The notes under the pieces are model-generated. The model had not been told where the DNA came from. It did no database searches and worked only from the letters and a program-made list of their open reading frames with translations. This document shows positions 34,851 to 43,374 of a stretch of DNA of 64,000 bases, piece by piece. Origin of the DNA: DASRFR01 sp035651455 (lineage in GTDB: Bacteria; Acidobacteriota; Terriglobia; Terriglobales; Acidobacteriaceae); contig DASRFR010000007.1 in NCBI GenBank assembly GCA_035651455.1, forward strand, positions 20,851 through 84,850, in the 5' to 3' direction. Both the position numbers and the translations under genes were made by a program. Within the stretch, counting starts at the first letter, position 1. Every line of letters starts with the position of its first letter.

Positions 34851-35556
34851 GCAACACCTCGCTCGCATCTCCTTGCCGCACAATCCGCCCGGCTTCCATC
34901 AGCAATGCACGCCTCGCCAGCCGCAATGCCTGCGCCCGATCGTGGGTTACCAGCACGCAAGTGAGAGAATGCGCGCGCACGATCTCCCCGATCAGGCTCT
35001 CAATCCCTGCTTTGGATGCTTCGTCGAGAGCAGAGGTCGGCTCATCCAGCAGCAGCACTGACGGAGAGTTGGCCAAGGTGCGTGCGAAGGAAACCCGTTG
35101 AGCCTCGCCGCCGGATAAGTTGGCTACGTTACGAGACGCGTAGCCCTCCAGCCCCACCCGCGCCAGCAACGACTCCACCTCTAAAGCTGTGAGGGTTTGT
35201 CCCCGCTGCCGAGGGCCGAATTGCAGATTGCTTTCCACCGTTTCGGGAAAGAGATAGGGGCGCTGCATCACCATGCCCAGCTTGCGGCGAAGCTCCCGTG
35301 GCGCGATCTGCCGGTAGTCCTGGTTTTCGAGGTAAACCGTGCCGCTGCTCGGCTCATCCAGCCGATTCAGCAGCCGCAGTAGCGAACTCTTGCCGGCCCC
35401 GCTCGGTCCGACCAGCGCGAGGATCTCTCCCGTTTGAACGGTAAAGCTGGCATGGTCCACCAGAATTTTGCCGTTGACGGTGCGCGTCAGGTCCTCGGCC
35501 CGCAACACGGGCCTGTGAGAACCCTCAGCATCGTCCAAGTGAGACAAGGCAGGCAT
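34843..35556 (-). CDS. fetA: ABC ATP-binding protein, FetA-like
   Basis: A 237-residue ATPase with Walker A (LVGPSGAGKSSLLRLL), Q-loop (MVMQRPYLF), signature (NLSGGEAQRVSFARTL), Walker B (VLLLDEPTSALDE) and H-loop (VLVTHDRAQAL). It partners with the FetB permease downstream. ATG 35556 lies 1 nt after the DHH gene stop; the frame is open to 35598 but would overlap that gene. Family members export iron. Confidence 0.88.
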   Translation of the reverse strand: MPALSHLDDAEGSHRPVLRAEDLTRTVNGKILVDHASFTVQTGEILALVGPSGAGKSSLLRLLNRLDEPSSGTVYLENQDYRQIAPRELRRKLGMVMQRPYLFPETVESNLQFGPRQRGQTLTALEVESLLARVGLEGYASRNVANLSGGEAQRVSFARTLANSPSVLLLDEPTSALDEASKAGIESLIGEIVRAHSLTCVLVTHDRAQALRLARRALLMEAGRIVRQGDASEVLHA

Positions 35557-35557
35557 T

Positions 35558-36535
35558 TCAGGACTGCGAACGTACCGCGGCCTGCAACTCTTCGACAATT
35601 TCCTGCGATGCTTTTTGCGCGGCCTCGTGCTGCGTCACATCAAAGGAGATCGCGCCCACTCGCGCGTGTCCTCCGCCGCCATAGCGCTCGCAAACTTTTG
35701 CCAGGTTGACCGTGGGTGCCTTCGGCGCCCATGGGTTCGACCCCACCGAAACCTTCACCCGGAAACTGCTCTTGCTCAGCCCCACGCTGTAAATGCTCTG
35801 CGGGTGTAAATAGTAGGGCACGAATTTGTTATAGCCCTCCAGGTCATAGCCGGTGACATCAAAGAAGATCGTGCCGTCTTTCATGTGACTCTTGTCGCGC
35901 AGGATGTCAATGGACTGGCGATGCCGCTCCAGCAACGGCGGGAGCAATGGTTTCACGAACGGCGCTTCCAGGATTTCGCCCAGCGGCTTGGTGGCCAGCA
36001 AAGGAATCAGTTTGGGCAGGAATGCTGGGTCCTGGGTGGATTCGATCACCATGGTCAGCTTCATCGCGGGCGCTTGCATCTCGACCGCGTTCTGCGCATC
36101 GGGATACATCGCGCCATCAATGATGTCGGTCCAGTGCACGAGGTCAGCCACTGGCGCCGGATCGAACCCAAACCGCCGCTCCGCGATCATGGCCAGAAAG
36201 CTGGTACAGGATTTGAAATCAGGATCGTAAAATTTGCGGTTGCTCTGGTCCTGCTCGAAGTGCGCCGCGTCGGCCGGGGTTAGAAACGCGCTTTCATGAT
36301 GATCGAACCACCATGTGATCTTCGGCGAACTGGAGTACTTGAAGTCCACGATGGCGTTCTCGTCGCCGTCGAAATCGTCTTCGTTGAACAGCGCGCCCGC
36401 CCGGTGCAGCAGTCCCGAGAACGTGAATTCCACGTCGCCGCGAATCCGTTCGCGGTAGAAACGCGAAAATAAAGCTGCCGATGAAGCTCCATCGAAACAT
36501 TTGTCGTGATAGAAGACCCGTACTCTCAAGCGCAC
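35558..36535 (-). CDS. DHH-superfamily phosphoesterase
   Basis: A protein of about 325 residues. The N-terminal DHH domain has HDKCFDGASSAALFSRF (metal-site Asp), VDFKYSSSP and the DHH motif in WWFDHHESAF. The C-terminal DHHA1-type end has RYGGGGHARVGAISF. Relatives hydrolyse oligonucleotides or cyclic dinucleotides (NrnA/GdpP group) or inorganic pyrophosphate; the exact substrate is open. The start is probably GTG 36535 or TTG 36529, near AAGGGG; the frame is open to 36637. It is first in a tight operon with fetA, fetB and DUF2127. Confidence 0.83.
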   Translation of the reverse strand: MRLRVRVFYHDKCFDGASSAALFSRFYRERIRGDVEFTFSGLLHRAGALFNEDDFDGDENAIVDFKYSSSPKITWWFDHHESAFLTPADAAHFEQDQSNRKFYDPDFKSCTSFLAMIAERRFGFDPAPVADLVHWTDIIDGAMYPDAQNAVEMQAPAMKLTMVIESTQDPAFLPKLIPLLATKPLGEILEAPFVKPLLPPLLERHRQSIDILRDKSHMKDGTIFFDVTGYDLEGYNKFVPYYLHPQSIYSVGLSKSSFRVKVSVGSNPWAPKAPTVNLAKVCERYGGGGHARVGAISFDVTQHEAAQKASQEIVEELQAAVRSQS

Positions 36536-36713
36536 GCCCCTTCGCTTCCATTTGCCCGCCGAATGGCTCAGGCATGAAAACCAAAAGTATCTAGGAATGA
36601 CATTTAAGGGAGCTTCTGTCAAGCGTTCCGAGACCAAACACCGGGAACACAGAGCTTCGCAGAAAAGTTCGATCCACCTGCCTGATCTCTCCTGATCCGC
36701 TGGCAGAGTCCCT

Positions 36714-36722
36714 TGTTATACT
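36714..36722 (+). promoter_or_regulatory. Extended -10 promoter of the polyprenyl synthase
   Basis: TGTTATACT (TGn plus TATACT) ends 8 nt before ATG 36731. No ribosome site fits between, so a leaderless message is likely. Confidence 0.6.
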
Positions 36723-36730
36723 CAGCGTTC

Positions 36731-37612
36731 ATGCTCAAGGAAGTGCTTCAGCAAGGGCAAGTGATCGCCGACGCCGCGCTCGAGCGTCTGTTACCCGCTG
36801 CAACTCAGCATCCGGTTTCGATCCACAAGGCCATGCGTCACAGCGTCTTTGCCGGAGGCAAGCGCCTGCGCCCGATTCTGGCCATGGAAGCCGGGCGCAT
36901 GGTTGCCGGTTCCCTTCCCGCCGGCATTGAAGAAGTCGGCGCAGCCCTGGAGATGCTGCACACCTATTCCCTGATTCACGACGATCTGCCCGCCCTGGAT
37001 AACGACGACTTGCGGCGCGGGCGTCCCACCTGCCACAAAGTGTTTGGCGATGCCATTGCCATCCTCGCCGGCGACGCCCTGCAGACGCAAGCCTACGAAG
37101 TGTTGTCGAGAGTCCAATGTGCAGCGGAAGCGCGCGTACGCCTCATCGAAGAGATTGCCCGCGGCACTGGAACCGTGGATGGCATGATCGGCGGGCAGGT
37201 CGCCGATCTCGAAGCCGAGCACCAGAAACCGGATCTCGCCATGCTGGAATATATCCATCGCGCCAAGACGGCCGCGCTGATCGCCGCCAGCGTTGTCAGC
37301 GGCGGCATTTATGCCGGAGCGGAAGCCGAGGCGGTGGGGAAACTGCGGAACTTCGGCAGGTCCATCGGCCTTGCATTCCAGATCGTAGATGACGTTCTCG
37401 ACATTACTCAAACCTCTGAGCAACTGGGGAAGACTGCGGGGAAAGACACGGTGGCAGAAAAGGTGACCTACCCTGCCCTGTTCGGCATTGATGAGTCCCT
37501 GAAGCGCGCCGATGCACTGGTTGAGTCGGCCTGTGAGTCGCTCGATTCATACGGCCCTCGGGCCGATACGCTGAAGAGCCTGGCACACTACCTGGTAGAA
37601 CGGAAGAACTAG
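36731..37612 (+). CDS. ispA: Polyprenyl synthetase (farnesyl/geranyl diphosphate synthase)
   Basis: A 293-residue trans-isoprenyl diphosphate synthase. The first aspartate-rich motif is HDDLPALDNDDLRRGRPTCH, of the bacterial DDx4D type, and the second is QIVDDVLDITQTSEQLGKTA. GGKRLRPIL near residue 38 completes the substrate site. Size and first motif fit IspA-type C15 (or C20) synthases; chain length cannot be fixed. The frame is open to TTG 36713, but that codon overlaps the promoter box, so ATG 36731 is preferred. Confidence 0.9.
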   Translation: MLKEVLQQGQVIADAALERLLPAATQHPVSIHKAMRHSVFAGGKRLRPILAMEAGRMVAGSLPAGIEEVGAALEMLHTYSLIHDDLPALDNDDLRRGRPTCHKVFGDAIAILAGDALQTQAYEVLSRVQCAAEARVRLIEEIARGTGTVDGMIGGQVADLEAEHQKPDLAMLEYIHRAKTAALIAASVVSGGIYAGAEAEAVGKLRNFGRSIGLAFQIVDDVLDITQTSEQLGKTAGKDTVAEKVTYPALFGIDESLKRADALVESACESLDSYGPRADTLKSLAHYLVERKN

Positions 37613-37887
37613 TTTGTCTCAAAATGATTCGCTTGTAGCTAAGTTATTGATAATTGGTAGAACGTGATTTTACCGCAAACTTCAGGTTCGCTTGTCACGA
37701 GAAATGCCATTTGCGGGCCTCTGGAAGGCCCAGGCTGCGAGTTTGCCGGGCGACTCGGGCTTCAGGGTCATTTATCACCTGGCAGCGGCCCTAAAGCGAT
37801 CCTGGCGCTTTATTAGCTTTTGGCTATAAAGGACAGCTGCTGGTCGCAGGACTTGGAACTTCCCGGTCCTGTGTGTTAAAAAATGCA
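37613..37887. other. Intergenic region before the fluoride riboswitch
   Basis: About 275 nt. TATAAA near 37825 is a candidate -10 for the crcB transcript. No gene is seen. Confidence 0.35.
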
Positions 37888-37940
37888 ACGGCGATGGAGT
37901 TCGCCACAACCGCCTGCCCCCAGGCTGATAACTCCTACCC
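37888..37940 (+). promoter_or_regulatory. Fluoride riboswitch (crcB motif)
   Basis: GGCGATGGAGTTCGCC, then ACAACCGCCTG, then CAGGCTGATAACTCCTAC reproduces the crcB RNA consensus. A GGCGAUG..CGCC hairpin is followed by a second hairpin, with a GAUxACUCCUAC strand whose CUCC pairs back to GGAG as a pseudoknot. It lies 18 nt upstream of crcB, which encodes a fluoride channel, the usual partner. The ribosome site TTAGGAGA at 37943-37950 follows immediately, so translational control is likely. Confidence 0.95.
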
Positions 37941-37958
37941 ACTTAGGAGAGCTCCATC

Positions 37959-38333
37959 GTGAGTGAATATCTGATTGTCTCGTTAGGCGCGATCTTCGGA
38001 GCCTGTTCTCGCTATTACCTCAGCCGGCTCGCGGCAAAGACTCTGGGTCCGGTGTTCCCTTACGGCACGCTGATCATCAACGTGACCGGAAGCCTGATCG
38101 TAGGCTTCTTCCTGGTCTACGCTAGCGAGCGCGTGCTGCTCGATCCGCGCTGGCGCTTGCTGGTAGTGGTAGGGTTTTGCGGCGCGTTCACTACCTTCTC
38201 AAGCTATGCCTTCGAAACCATGGCCTACTTCGAGCAGGGACAGTGGCATCTGATGCTCACCAACGTCCTTACCAATAACCTGCTGTGCCTGGCTGCCGCC
38301 CTTGGTGGCATGGCTCTGGCGCGAGTGCTATAG
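37959..38333 (+). CDS. crcB: Fluoride channel CrcB/Fluc
   Basis: A 124-residue protein with four membrane helices. Family motifs are GAIFGACSRYYLS, YGTLIINVTGSLIVGF (conserved Asn) and GFCGAFTTFSSYAFET (the central TTFS break with Phe residues). Dual-topology dimers let fluoride leave the cell. The start is GTG 37959 with AGGAGA 8 nt upstream. The riboswitch before it gives fluoride-inducible control. Confidence 0.95.
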   Translation: MSEYLIVSLGAIFGACSRYYLSRLAAKTLGPVFPYGTLIINVTGSLIVGFFLVYASERVLLDPRWRLLVVVGFCGAFTTFSSYAFETMAYFEQGQWHLMLTNVLTNNLLCLAAALGGMALARVL

Positions 38334-38334
38334 A

Positions 38335-38664
38335 ATGCCAAGCGGAATGGCAGTCCAAGTCACCATTTATCTCAATGAAGGCGACCGCTGGCAGAATCGC
38401 CCGTTGCACATGGAAATCCTCAGCTACCTGCACCGGGAAAATGTCTATGCCGCGGTGACCCTGCATGGAGTCGCAGGTTTTCTTGGCCGGCAGCGCATCA
38501 AGACCAGTCATCTCGTTGACGCCGGGGGCAAACTGCCGGTTGTCATCATATTCGTGGACCAGGATGAGCACGTAAACCGGGTGCTCCCCACCCTGAAAGA
38601 AATGGCAGCGCATCGCCTGATCGTCCGCGAGAACGTAGTCATCGAGCAAGGGAATCTGGACTAA
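38335..38664 (+). CDS. DUF190 protein linked to CrcB
   Basis: A 109-residue cytoplasmic protein of the DUF190 family (TIYLNEGDRW near the N terminus, TLHGVAGFLGRQRIKTSHLV in the middle, PVVIIFVDQDEHVNRVL later), with a PII-like alpha/beta pattern. It starts at ATG 38335, 1 nt after the crcB stop; ATG 38347 is an alternative. Pairing of DUF190 with crcB is frequent in other genomes, which suggests a helper role in fluoride resistance. Its mechanism is not known. Confidence 0.87.
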   Translation: MPSGMAVQVTIYLNEGDRWQNRPLHMEILSYLHRENVYAAVTLHGVAGFLGRQRIKTSHLVDAGGKLPVVIIFVDQDEHVNRVLPTLKEMAAHRLIVRENVVIEQGNLD

Positions 38665-38705
38665 GAGGTCCACCGTTTGCGTGGCGACCGACGCCGGACC
38701 GTCCT

Positions 38706-38728
38706 CCAGGAGCGAAGCTTCGCCCTGG
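38706..38728. terminator. Palindromic hairpin between convergent genes
   Basis: CCAGG-A-GCGAAGCTTCGC-C-CTGG is a near-perfect palindrome in the 112-nt gap between the DUF190 gene and the convergent acylase gene. There is no T-run, so it is a possible factor-dependent terminator or a small repeated palindrome. Confidence 0.4.
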
Positions 38729-38776
38729 CGTCAATAGGCTGAGTCCTATCTCGCGCGCCCAGATGCAGCCATCCCA

Positions 38777-41269
38777 CTACGGCTGCAAGACAAGGCTGTG
38801 TTGCTTTGACTTCAAGACAGCTTCTTTCGAAAACGGCCAGTTGAACGTGGATCCTTCGTACCAGGCCTTCCAGTGGTCCATGTAGTACGGGCTCAAGAAC
38901 ACTCCCGACTCCCCGGTAACCAGGTTCATTGTGGATTGATCCAGGTCCGCGAGGTCCACGGTCATGCGTTCTGACGGGCCGTGATGTCGGGTCACCGCTT
39001 TCACCGTGTATCCGCTGCCTGATTGAGGTTGTGTGCCTGGGCCCGTCCAATGATCAAGCAGCGGGATCTTGCCGAGAATGGGATGCTGAATCTCCGCCGG
39101 GTTGTAGTCGGCCCACTTGCCTGTGCTCAGGTTTTTCGGAACCTCGGGCTCAATCACCGAGGCCTCGACCGCCGCGGCTTCCAACTCGTCATAGTTGGCA
39201 TAACTCTGCGGCAACCAGCGTTGTGGCTGATGGAGCAATACGTTCTCCAGCCACACCGATTGCATACCCCAGCGGTAACTCTTCCAACTCAGGACGCCTT
39301 CCGAGTGTTTTGGATCCTTAGGCGCCGGCCCAAGCTTCGGCTCCAGCAAAAGGCGCATGAGTTCCATGCGCGCGCGGGTTTCGACGACTGGAGCGGCAGA
39401 ATCGGCGCTCATGCGGCCGTCCCAGCCGCGAAGAATCTCGGCCGCCTCCTTGGCTTTGGCCGATGGATTCCGGGCGTGATCGACCGCGTACACCAGGCGC
39501 TCGGCGACGAAACGGTCGAAATCGGAGTACGTGTCGTTTTGCAGAGATAACATGTCGGCGGCAGAAAACTTTTTGCCCGACCCAAGCACACGGTAGATGC
39601 GAGCCGTGCGCCATGGGGCTTCCCACTGCGAACTGATGGAATAGGGATAGCCATCCGGCGAGATGCGGCCATTGGCCGTGGCAATGATTCCCCATGGCGG
39701 GTTGTAAATGCTGGGCAGCTTGTCGAATGGGATATAGCTTGTCCACTCGTACGCGTCCGTGCTGCCGTCTTCGGGGAGGCTGCCATCGCCGGTCGCCCGG
39801 ATCGGAATTTTCCCGGTGGCCTGGTACCCGATGTTGCCGTCCACATCGGCGTAGACGACGTTCTGGCCCGGCGCGTCGAAGCGTGAGAAGGCACCGCGGA
39901 ACTGCTGCCAGTTCTGCGCCGAATTGATGTCGAACAGCGGAATGCGCACCCCGTCGTAGACGGTCCAGCGCAGCGCAAGTTTTCTGGTTTCGCCCGGAAG
40001 CAGGTCGCTAACGATCGGGCCGTGGCGAGTGATGATGACGTCAATGGTGACGTCGGGCTTGCCCTTCACATGAATGGTTTCCACCCGATGATCGGGCTTC
40101 ACCCATCCACCCGGCGTCTGGTACTCGCCGGAGCTGTTGAAATTCTCGACGTACACGTCTTCGACCGTGGGCCCGACGTTGGTGAATCCCCAGGCGACGC
40201 GCTGGTTGTGTCCGACAATGACGTAGGGCATGCCGGGAAGCGTAACTCCAGCCACATCGAAATTGCCGCTGCGCAAGTGTGCCTGGTACCAGAGATTGGG
40301 CATCTGATGGCCGAGATGCATGTCGTCGCACAGCAAGGGCTTGCCGCTTACCGTGTGCGCGCCGGAGACAACCCAATCGTTTGAGCCGACCGGAAAGGGA
40401 TCACCATCGTTTTCCAGGCTTCCGAGAAAGGTCCCACTTCTCGCAAACAACGCGAGCAAAGGGGCGCCCACGACTTCGTGATTGCGGGTCACTGAGCTGT
40501 CGGGCGCCAGGTCCTCTTCGTCGTCCTCGTCGCTACTGCTTTTTTCCTCATCCCGCAAAGTTGCGCGCGGGACCGAAGGCGGGCGGTCATGCCACGAAGT
40601 ATTGGTGTATAGATCGGCGGTGAGCGCTGGGCCCAGCTTGGCAAGAATCTTCTCATGCCCGAGCTGATGGGGATCGTGGTTCAGGTCCTTGATCATCTGC
40701 ATCGAGATGAGCGCGGAATCGACGTCGGTCCACGGGCGCGGAGTGTAATTCAGAATGCGAAACTCAATAGGCAGGCGGTCAGAACGCGCATTGATGTAGG
40801 CATTAACACCACGCGCGTAGGCTTCCAGGTGGGCGCGCGCCTCCGGGGAAGCGGCCTCCAGGGCTTTCCTGGCCCCCACGCGCAAGCCGAGAATGCGCTG
40901 CTCCTTGTCGATCTCGACAAATTCCGGCCCCAGGATGTCGGACAATTGCCCCGCAGCCACCCGGCGGAGCACGTCCATTTGCCAGAGGCGGTCCTGGGCG
41001 GTGACATAACCCTGGGCAAAAAAGAGGTCATTCAAGTTCGCCGCCTCAATGGTGGGAATGCCGTGCACGTCGCGCAACACGTTGACGGGCGCCGACAGGC
41101 CTTTCACGCTCAAGGTCCCGTCCAATTGCGGCAGGGCCCCGCGCGCCATGAAGTACAGGGAACACAGGGCAGCCCCGAAGGCGAGCACCAGCATAACGAC
41201 GAGCAACTTCAAAACCCATAGCAGGCGGAAGCGGCGTGCGGAACTCACAGGAGTCGAAAGCGTGGCCAT
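38777..41269 (-). CDS. Penicillin acylase family N-terminal nucleophile hydrolase
   Basis: An 830-residue precursor. An N-terminal signal anchor (LLVVMLVLAFGAALCSLYFM) is followed by the alpha chain, with VLRDVHGIPTIEAANLNDLF. The beta chain would begin at the Ser in PVGSNDWVVSGAHTVSGKPL (about residue 298), the usual autoproteolytic Ser of this family. A Glu/Asp/Ser-rich spacer (about 240-260) precedes the cleavage site. Family members cleave amide bonds, including acyl-homoserine lactones and beta-lactam side chains; the substrate here is unknown. Export suggests periplasmic action. Confidence 0.88.
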   Translation of the reverse strand: MATLSTPVSSARRFRLLWVLKLLVVMLVLAFGAALCSLYFMARGALPQLDGTLSVKGLSAPVNVLRDVHGIPTIEAANLNDLFFAQGYVTAQDRLWQMDVLRRVAAGQLSDILGPEFVEIDKEQRILGLRVGARKALEAASPEARAHLEAYARGVNAYINARSDRLPIEFRILNYTPRPWTDVDSALISMQMIKDLNHDPHQLGHEKILAKLGPALTADLYTNTSWHDRPPSVPRATLRDEEKSSSDEDDEEDLAPDSSVTRNHEVVGAPLLALFARSGTFLGSLENDGDPFPVGSNDWVVSGAHTVSGKPLLCDDMHLGHQMPNLWYQAHLRSGNFDVAGVTLPGMPYVIVGHNQRVAWGFTNVGPTVEDVYVENFNSSGEYQTPGGWVKPDHRVETIHVKGKPDVTIDVIITRHGPIVSDLLPGETRKLALRWTVYDGVRIPLFDINSAQNWQQFRGAFSRFDAPGQNVVYADVDGNIGYQATGKIPIRATGDGSLPEDGSTDAYEWTSYIPFDKLPSIYNPPWGIIATANGRISPDGYPYSISSQWEAPWRTARIYRVLGSGKKFSAADMLSLQNDTYSDFDRFVAERLVYAVDHARNPSAKAKEAAEILRGWDGRMSADSAAPVVETRARMELMRLLLEPKLGPAPKDPKHSEGVLSWKSYRWGMQSVWLENVLLHQPQRWLPQSYANYDELEAAAVEASVIEPEVPKNLSTGKWADYNPAEIQHPILGKIPLLDHWTGPGTQPQSGSGYTVKAVTRHHGPSERMTVDLADLDQSTMNLVTGESGVFLSPYYMDHWKAWYEGSTFNWPFSKEAVLKSKQHSLVLQP

Positions 41270-41386
41270 GTCGGAAGATAGATTCTAGGGAAGAGACTGG
41301 GAGAAAACAAACCGGAGTTGGCGCGATTGCGAAAGGAAAGTATGATTCCAATGTCGCCGACGAGGATTGGCACTTTCCTTTTGTTC

Positions 41387-41884
41387 ATGCTTCAGAAACG
41401 GATTGACGACCAGCCCAGCATCTCGCGCGAGAACGTGCGCGAAGCCGAGGAGATCCTTCGCCAGCACTTGAAGCGGGTAGGACTGAAGCAGACCGAGCAG
41501 CGCAACACCATCCTGCGGACGTTCTTGGAAACCCGCGAGCATCTCTCCACCGACGAACTGCACCGGCTGGTAAAAAAGAAAGATGCGCGGATCGGATTTA
41601 CCACCGTGTACCGCACTCTGAAGCTGCTGGCCGAATGCGGGCTGGCCAGTGAAGTCGCTTTCCACGACGGGATCGCGCGCTACGAGCACCAGTACAACCG
41701 CCGCAGCCATCACCACATGGTCTGTACCGGGTGCGGCAGTTCGGTCGAATTCTTTTCCCCGGAAGTGGACCGCCTCGAGCAGCAGATTGGACGCCAACAC
41801 AATTACCGCACTACCCGGCACACCTTCCAGATCTATGGCTTGTGCGAGGATTGCCAGAAGAAGCGCGGACGGCGCGTGGTCTAG
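41387..41884 (+). CDS. Fur-family metal/peroxide regulator
   Basis: A Fur/PerR-like protein of about 165 residues. The winged-helix part has KQTEQRNTILRTFLETREHL and FTTVYRTLKLLAECGLA. The metal-binding part has RRSHHHMVCTGCG (His cluster plus CxxC) and a second CEDC at the C terminus, so a structural Zn(Cys)4 site is likely. The start is uncertain: ATG 41387 lacks a clear ribosome site and the frame is open to TTG 41318. It is divergent from the acylase. Fur, Zur or PerR function cannot be told apart. Confidence 0.85.
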   Translation: MLQKRIDDQPSISRENVREAEEILRQHLKRVGLKQTEQRNTILRTFLETREHLSTDELHRLVKKKDARIGFTTVYRTLKLLAECGLASEVAFHDGIARYEHQYNRRSHHHMVCTGCGSSVEFFSPEVDRLEQQIGRQHNYRTTRHTFQIYGLCEDCQKKRGRRVV

Positions 41885-42168
41885 AAATTTCGAATCACTC
41901 CAAACAACACAATCAGAGCAGCGAGTCCGCGGATCCAGCTTGCAGGCACAAACGGCGGTCCCTTACCGCGGGGCACGAGCCTGGTTCCCTTTGCGGTGAA
42001 AATCGCCCGGCAACCGCGGGTGAGTTCTCCTGGTCCCCGGCTTCGACGTCTCTCCAGCGGCTGGGATTATCCGTTTGCCTTAGGTCGGCAATTCTGTTAC
42101 CTTGCGCCGGAATAGGCGTTGCGGGCCGATGGGCGCGCGATAGGGTCGATGTGCATGGGGAGGAAACC

Positions 42169-42609
42169 ATGGCTTTCTGCAGCGGATGCGGTGCTTCGAT
42201 ACCGGAAGGCGCAACATTCTGCGCGACGTGCGGACGTTCGACGGCAGGGCCGGGCGGCACGGCGGCCGCTCCTGCGCCTGCAGCCTCGGCGGGTGGACTG
42301 ACCGACAACTTGGCGGGCGCGCTGGCTTATATTCCCATCGCGGCGATCATTTTTCTTGTTCTCGAGCCCTACAACCGGAACAAGTTCATTCGGTTTCATT
42401 CATTCCAATCACTCGCTTTCTGTGTGGCGTGGTTTGTGATATGCGTCGGGCTCTCGACGGTGCCGTTTCTCGGATTCCTGAGATTCATGATTCTTCCGAT
42501 CATCTGGCTTGGCTTCTTTTTAGCTTGGATTGTGTTGATGATCAAAGCCTACCAGGGCCAGATGTTCAAGGCACCCGTGATCGGGGACTTCGCCGAAAAG
42601 CAGGCGTAA
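42169..42609 (+). CDS. Zinc-ribbon plus DUF4870-like membrane protein
   Basis: A 146-residue protein. The N-terminal zinc ribbon is FCSGCGASIP followed by FCATCGRS (residues 3-24). An Ala/Pro linker leads to three membrane helices of the DUF4870/Tic20-like type (LAYIPIAAIIFLVLEPYNRN, then FHSFQSLAFCVAWFVICVG). GGGGAGGA precedes ATG 42169; the longer frame from 41731 is not protein-like. The function is unknown. It is convergent with two other zinc-ribbon membrane proteins. Confidence 0.8.
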   Translation: MAFCSGCGASIPEGATFCATCGRSTAGPGGTAAAPAPAASAGGLTDNLAGALAYIPIAAIIFLVLEPYNRNKFIRFHSFQSLAFCVAWFVICVGLSTVPFLGFLRFMILPIIWLGFFLAWIVLMIKAYQGQMFKAPVIGDFAEKQA

Positions 42610-42624
42610 CAGGCCTCGTGCCGC

Positions 42625-43374
42625 TTAGCGATGAAGTTTCACGCGCAGGAGATGATTCTGCTCAAACCAACCGAGTGACACGGGTTCCGACCAAGCCTGA
42701 TAGCCTTCATGAACCACGGTAAGAGTGTAGGTTCCGCGGGACAGATGCGGAATCAGCAAGACGCCCGCTTGTTTTCCCGTCACACCCATGGGTTTTCCGT
42801 CAAGCAAGACCTCTGCCTCGGTCGGGTTTGTAATCAGATCCAGTTCCACACCGTCCCGATACCAGAGTATCGCGCCGAGAACCATGATCAATAGCAGCCC
42901 TGCGCCCAAAATCGCGAGCAACGATTTGATCGGCCGTGCTGAGGAGGACCCCGGCAGTGACAACACCGCTTCGGAATCGGTAATGATAGCCGGTATGCTG
43001 GGGCTCGGAGCCAGAGCAGGAACAATCTCCTGCTCTACTGGTGAAGCTGTCGGATTCACGACCAGAGCCGGGGCAGAGTAAGTTAACGGGACTTCCTCGA
43101 GTTGGACGGCAGTAGCGAGTCTGGATGCAGCTGGGATGACGTCCGTAGGTAATGGGTCGCGAGGCTTGGAGTCCGGTTGCCGCAGCGAGGCGCCACAGCC
43201 TCCACAGAACGCCTGCGCAGGGCTCACCTTGTGGTTGCATCGTGGGCAGGCGGTCATCATCACATCGCCAGCAGGGGAACTCGTGGCCGGCGCTGCCACC
43301 CCAGCCCCACACCTGCCACAAAACTTCTTTCCCTCACTGATTTCCGCTTTGCAGGCCGGGCAATCCACAGTCAC
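42625..43374 (-). CDS. Double zinc-ribbon, single-helix, PEGA-domain protein
   Basis: A 249-residue protein. Two N-terminal zinc ribbons (CPACKAEI..CGRCG and CPRCNHKV..CGGCG) are followed by a Pro/Ala/Ser-rich linker and one membrane helix (LLAILGAGLLLIMVLGAIL, about residues 150-168). A C-terminal PEGA domain (ITNPTEAEVLLDGKPMG..GTYTLTVVHEGYQAW) comes last. The layout places ribbons in the cytoplasm and PEGA outside. The GTG start at 43374 overlaps the upstream gene's TGA. The function is unknown. Confidence 0.82.
   Translation of the reverse strand: MTVDCPACKAEISEGKKFCGRCGAGVAAPATSSPAGDVMMTACPRCNHKVSPAQAFCGGCGASLRQPDSKPRDPLPTDVIPAASRLATAVQLEEVPLTYSAPALVVNPTASPVEQEIVPALAPSPSIPAIITDSEAVLSLPGSSSARPIKSLLAILGAGLLLIMVLGAILWYRDGVELDLITNPTEAEVLLDGKPMGVTGKQAGVLLIPHLSRGTYTLTVVHEGYQAWSEPVSLGWFEQNHLLRVKLHR

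Noticed and set aside
41731..42168. 5' extension of the zinc-ribbon/DUF4870 frame and an alternative frame in the Fur gene
   Set aside because: The extension overlaps the Fur gene, lacks protein character, and a good ribosome site lies right before ATG 42169.
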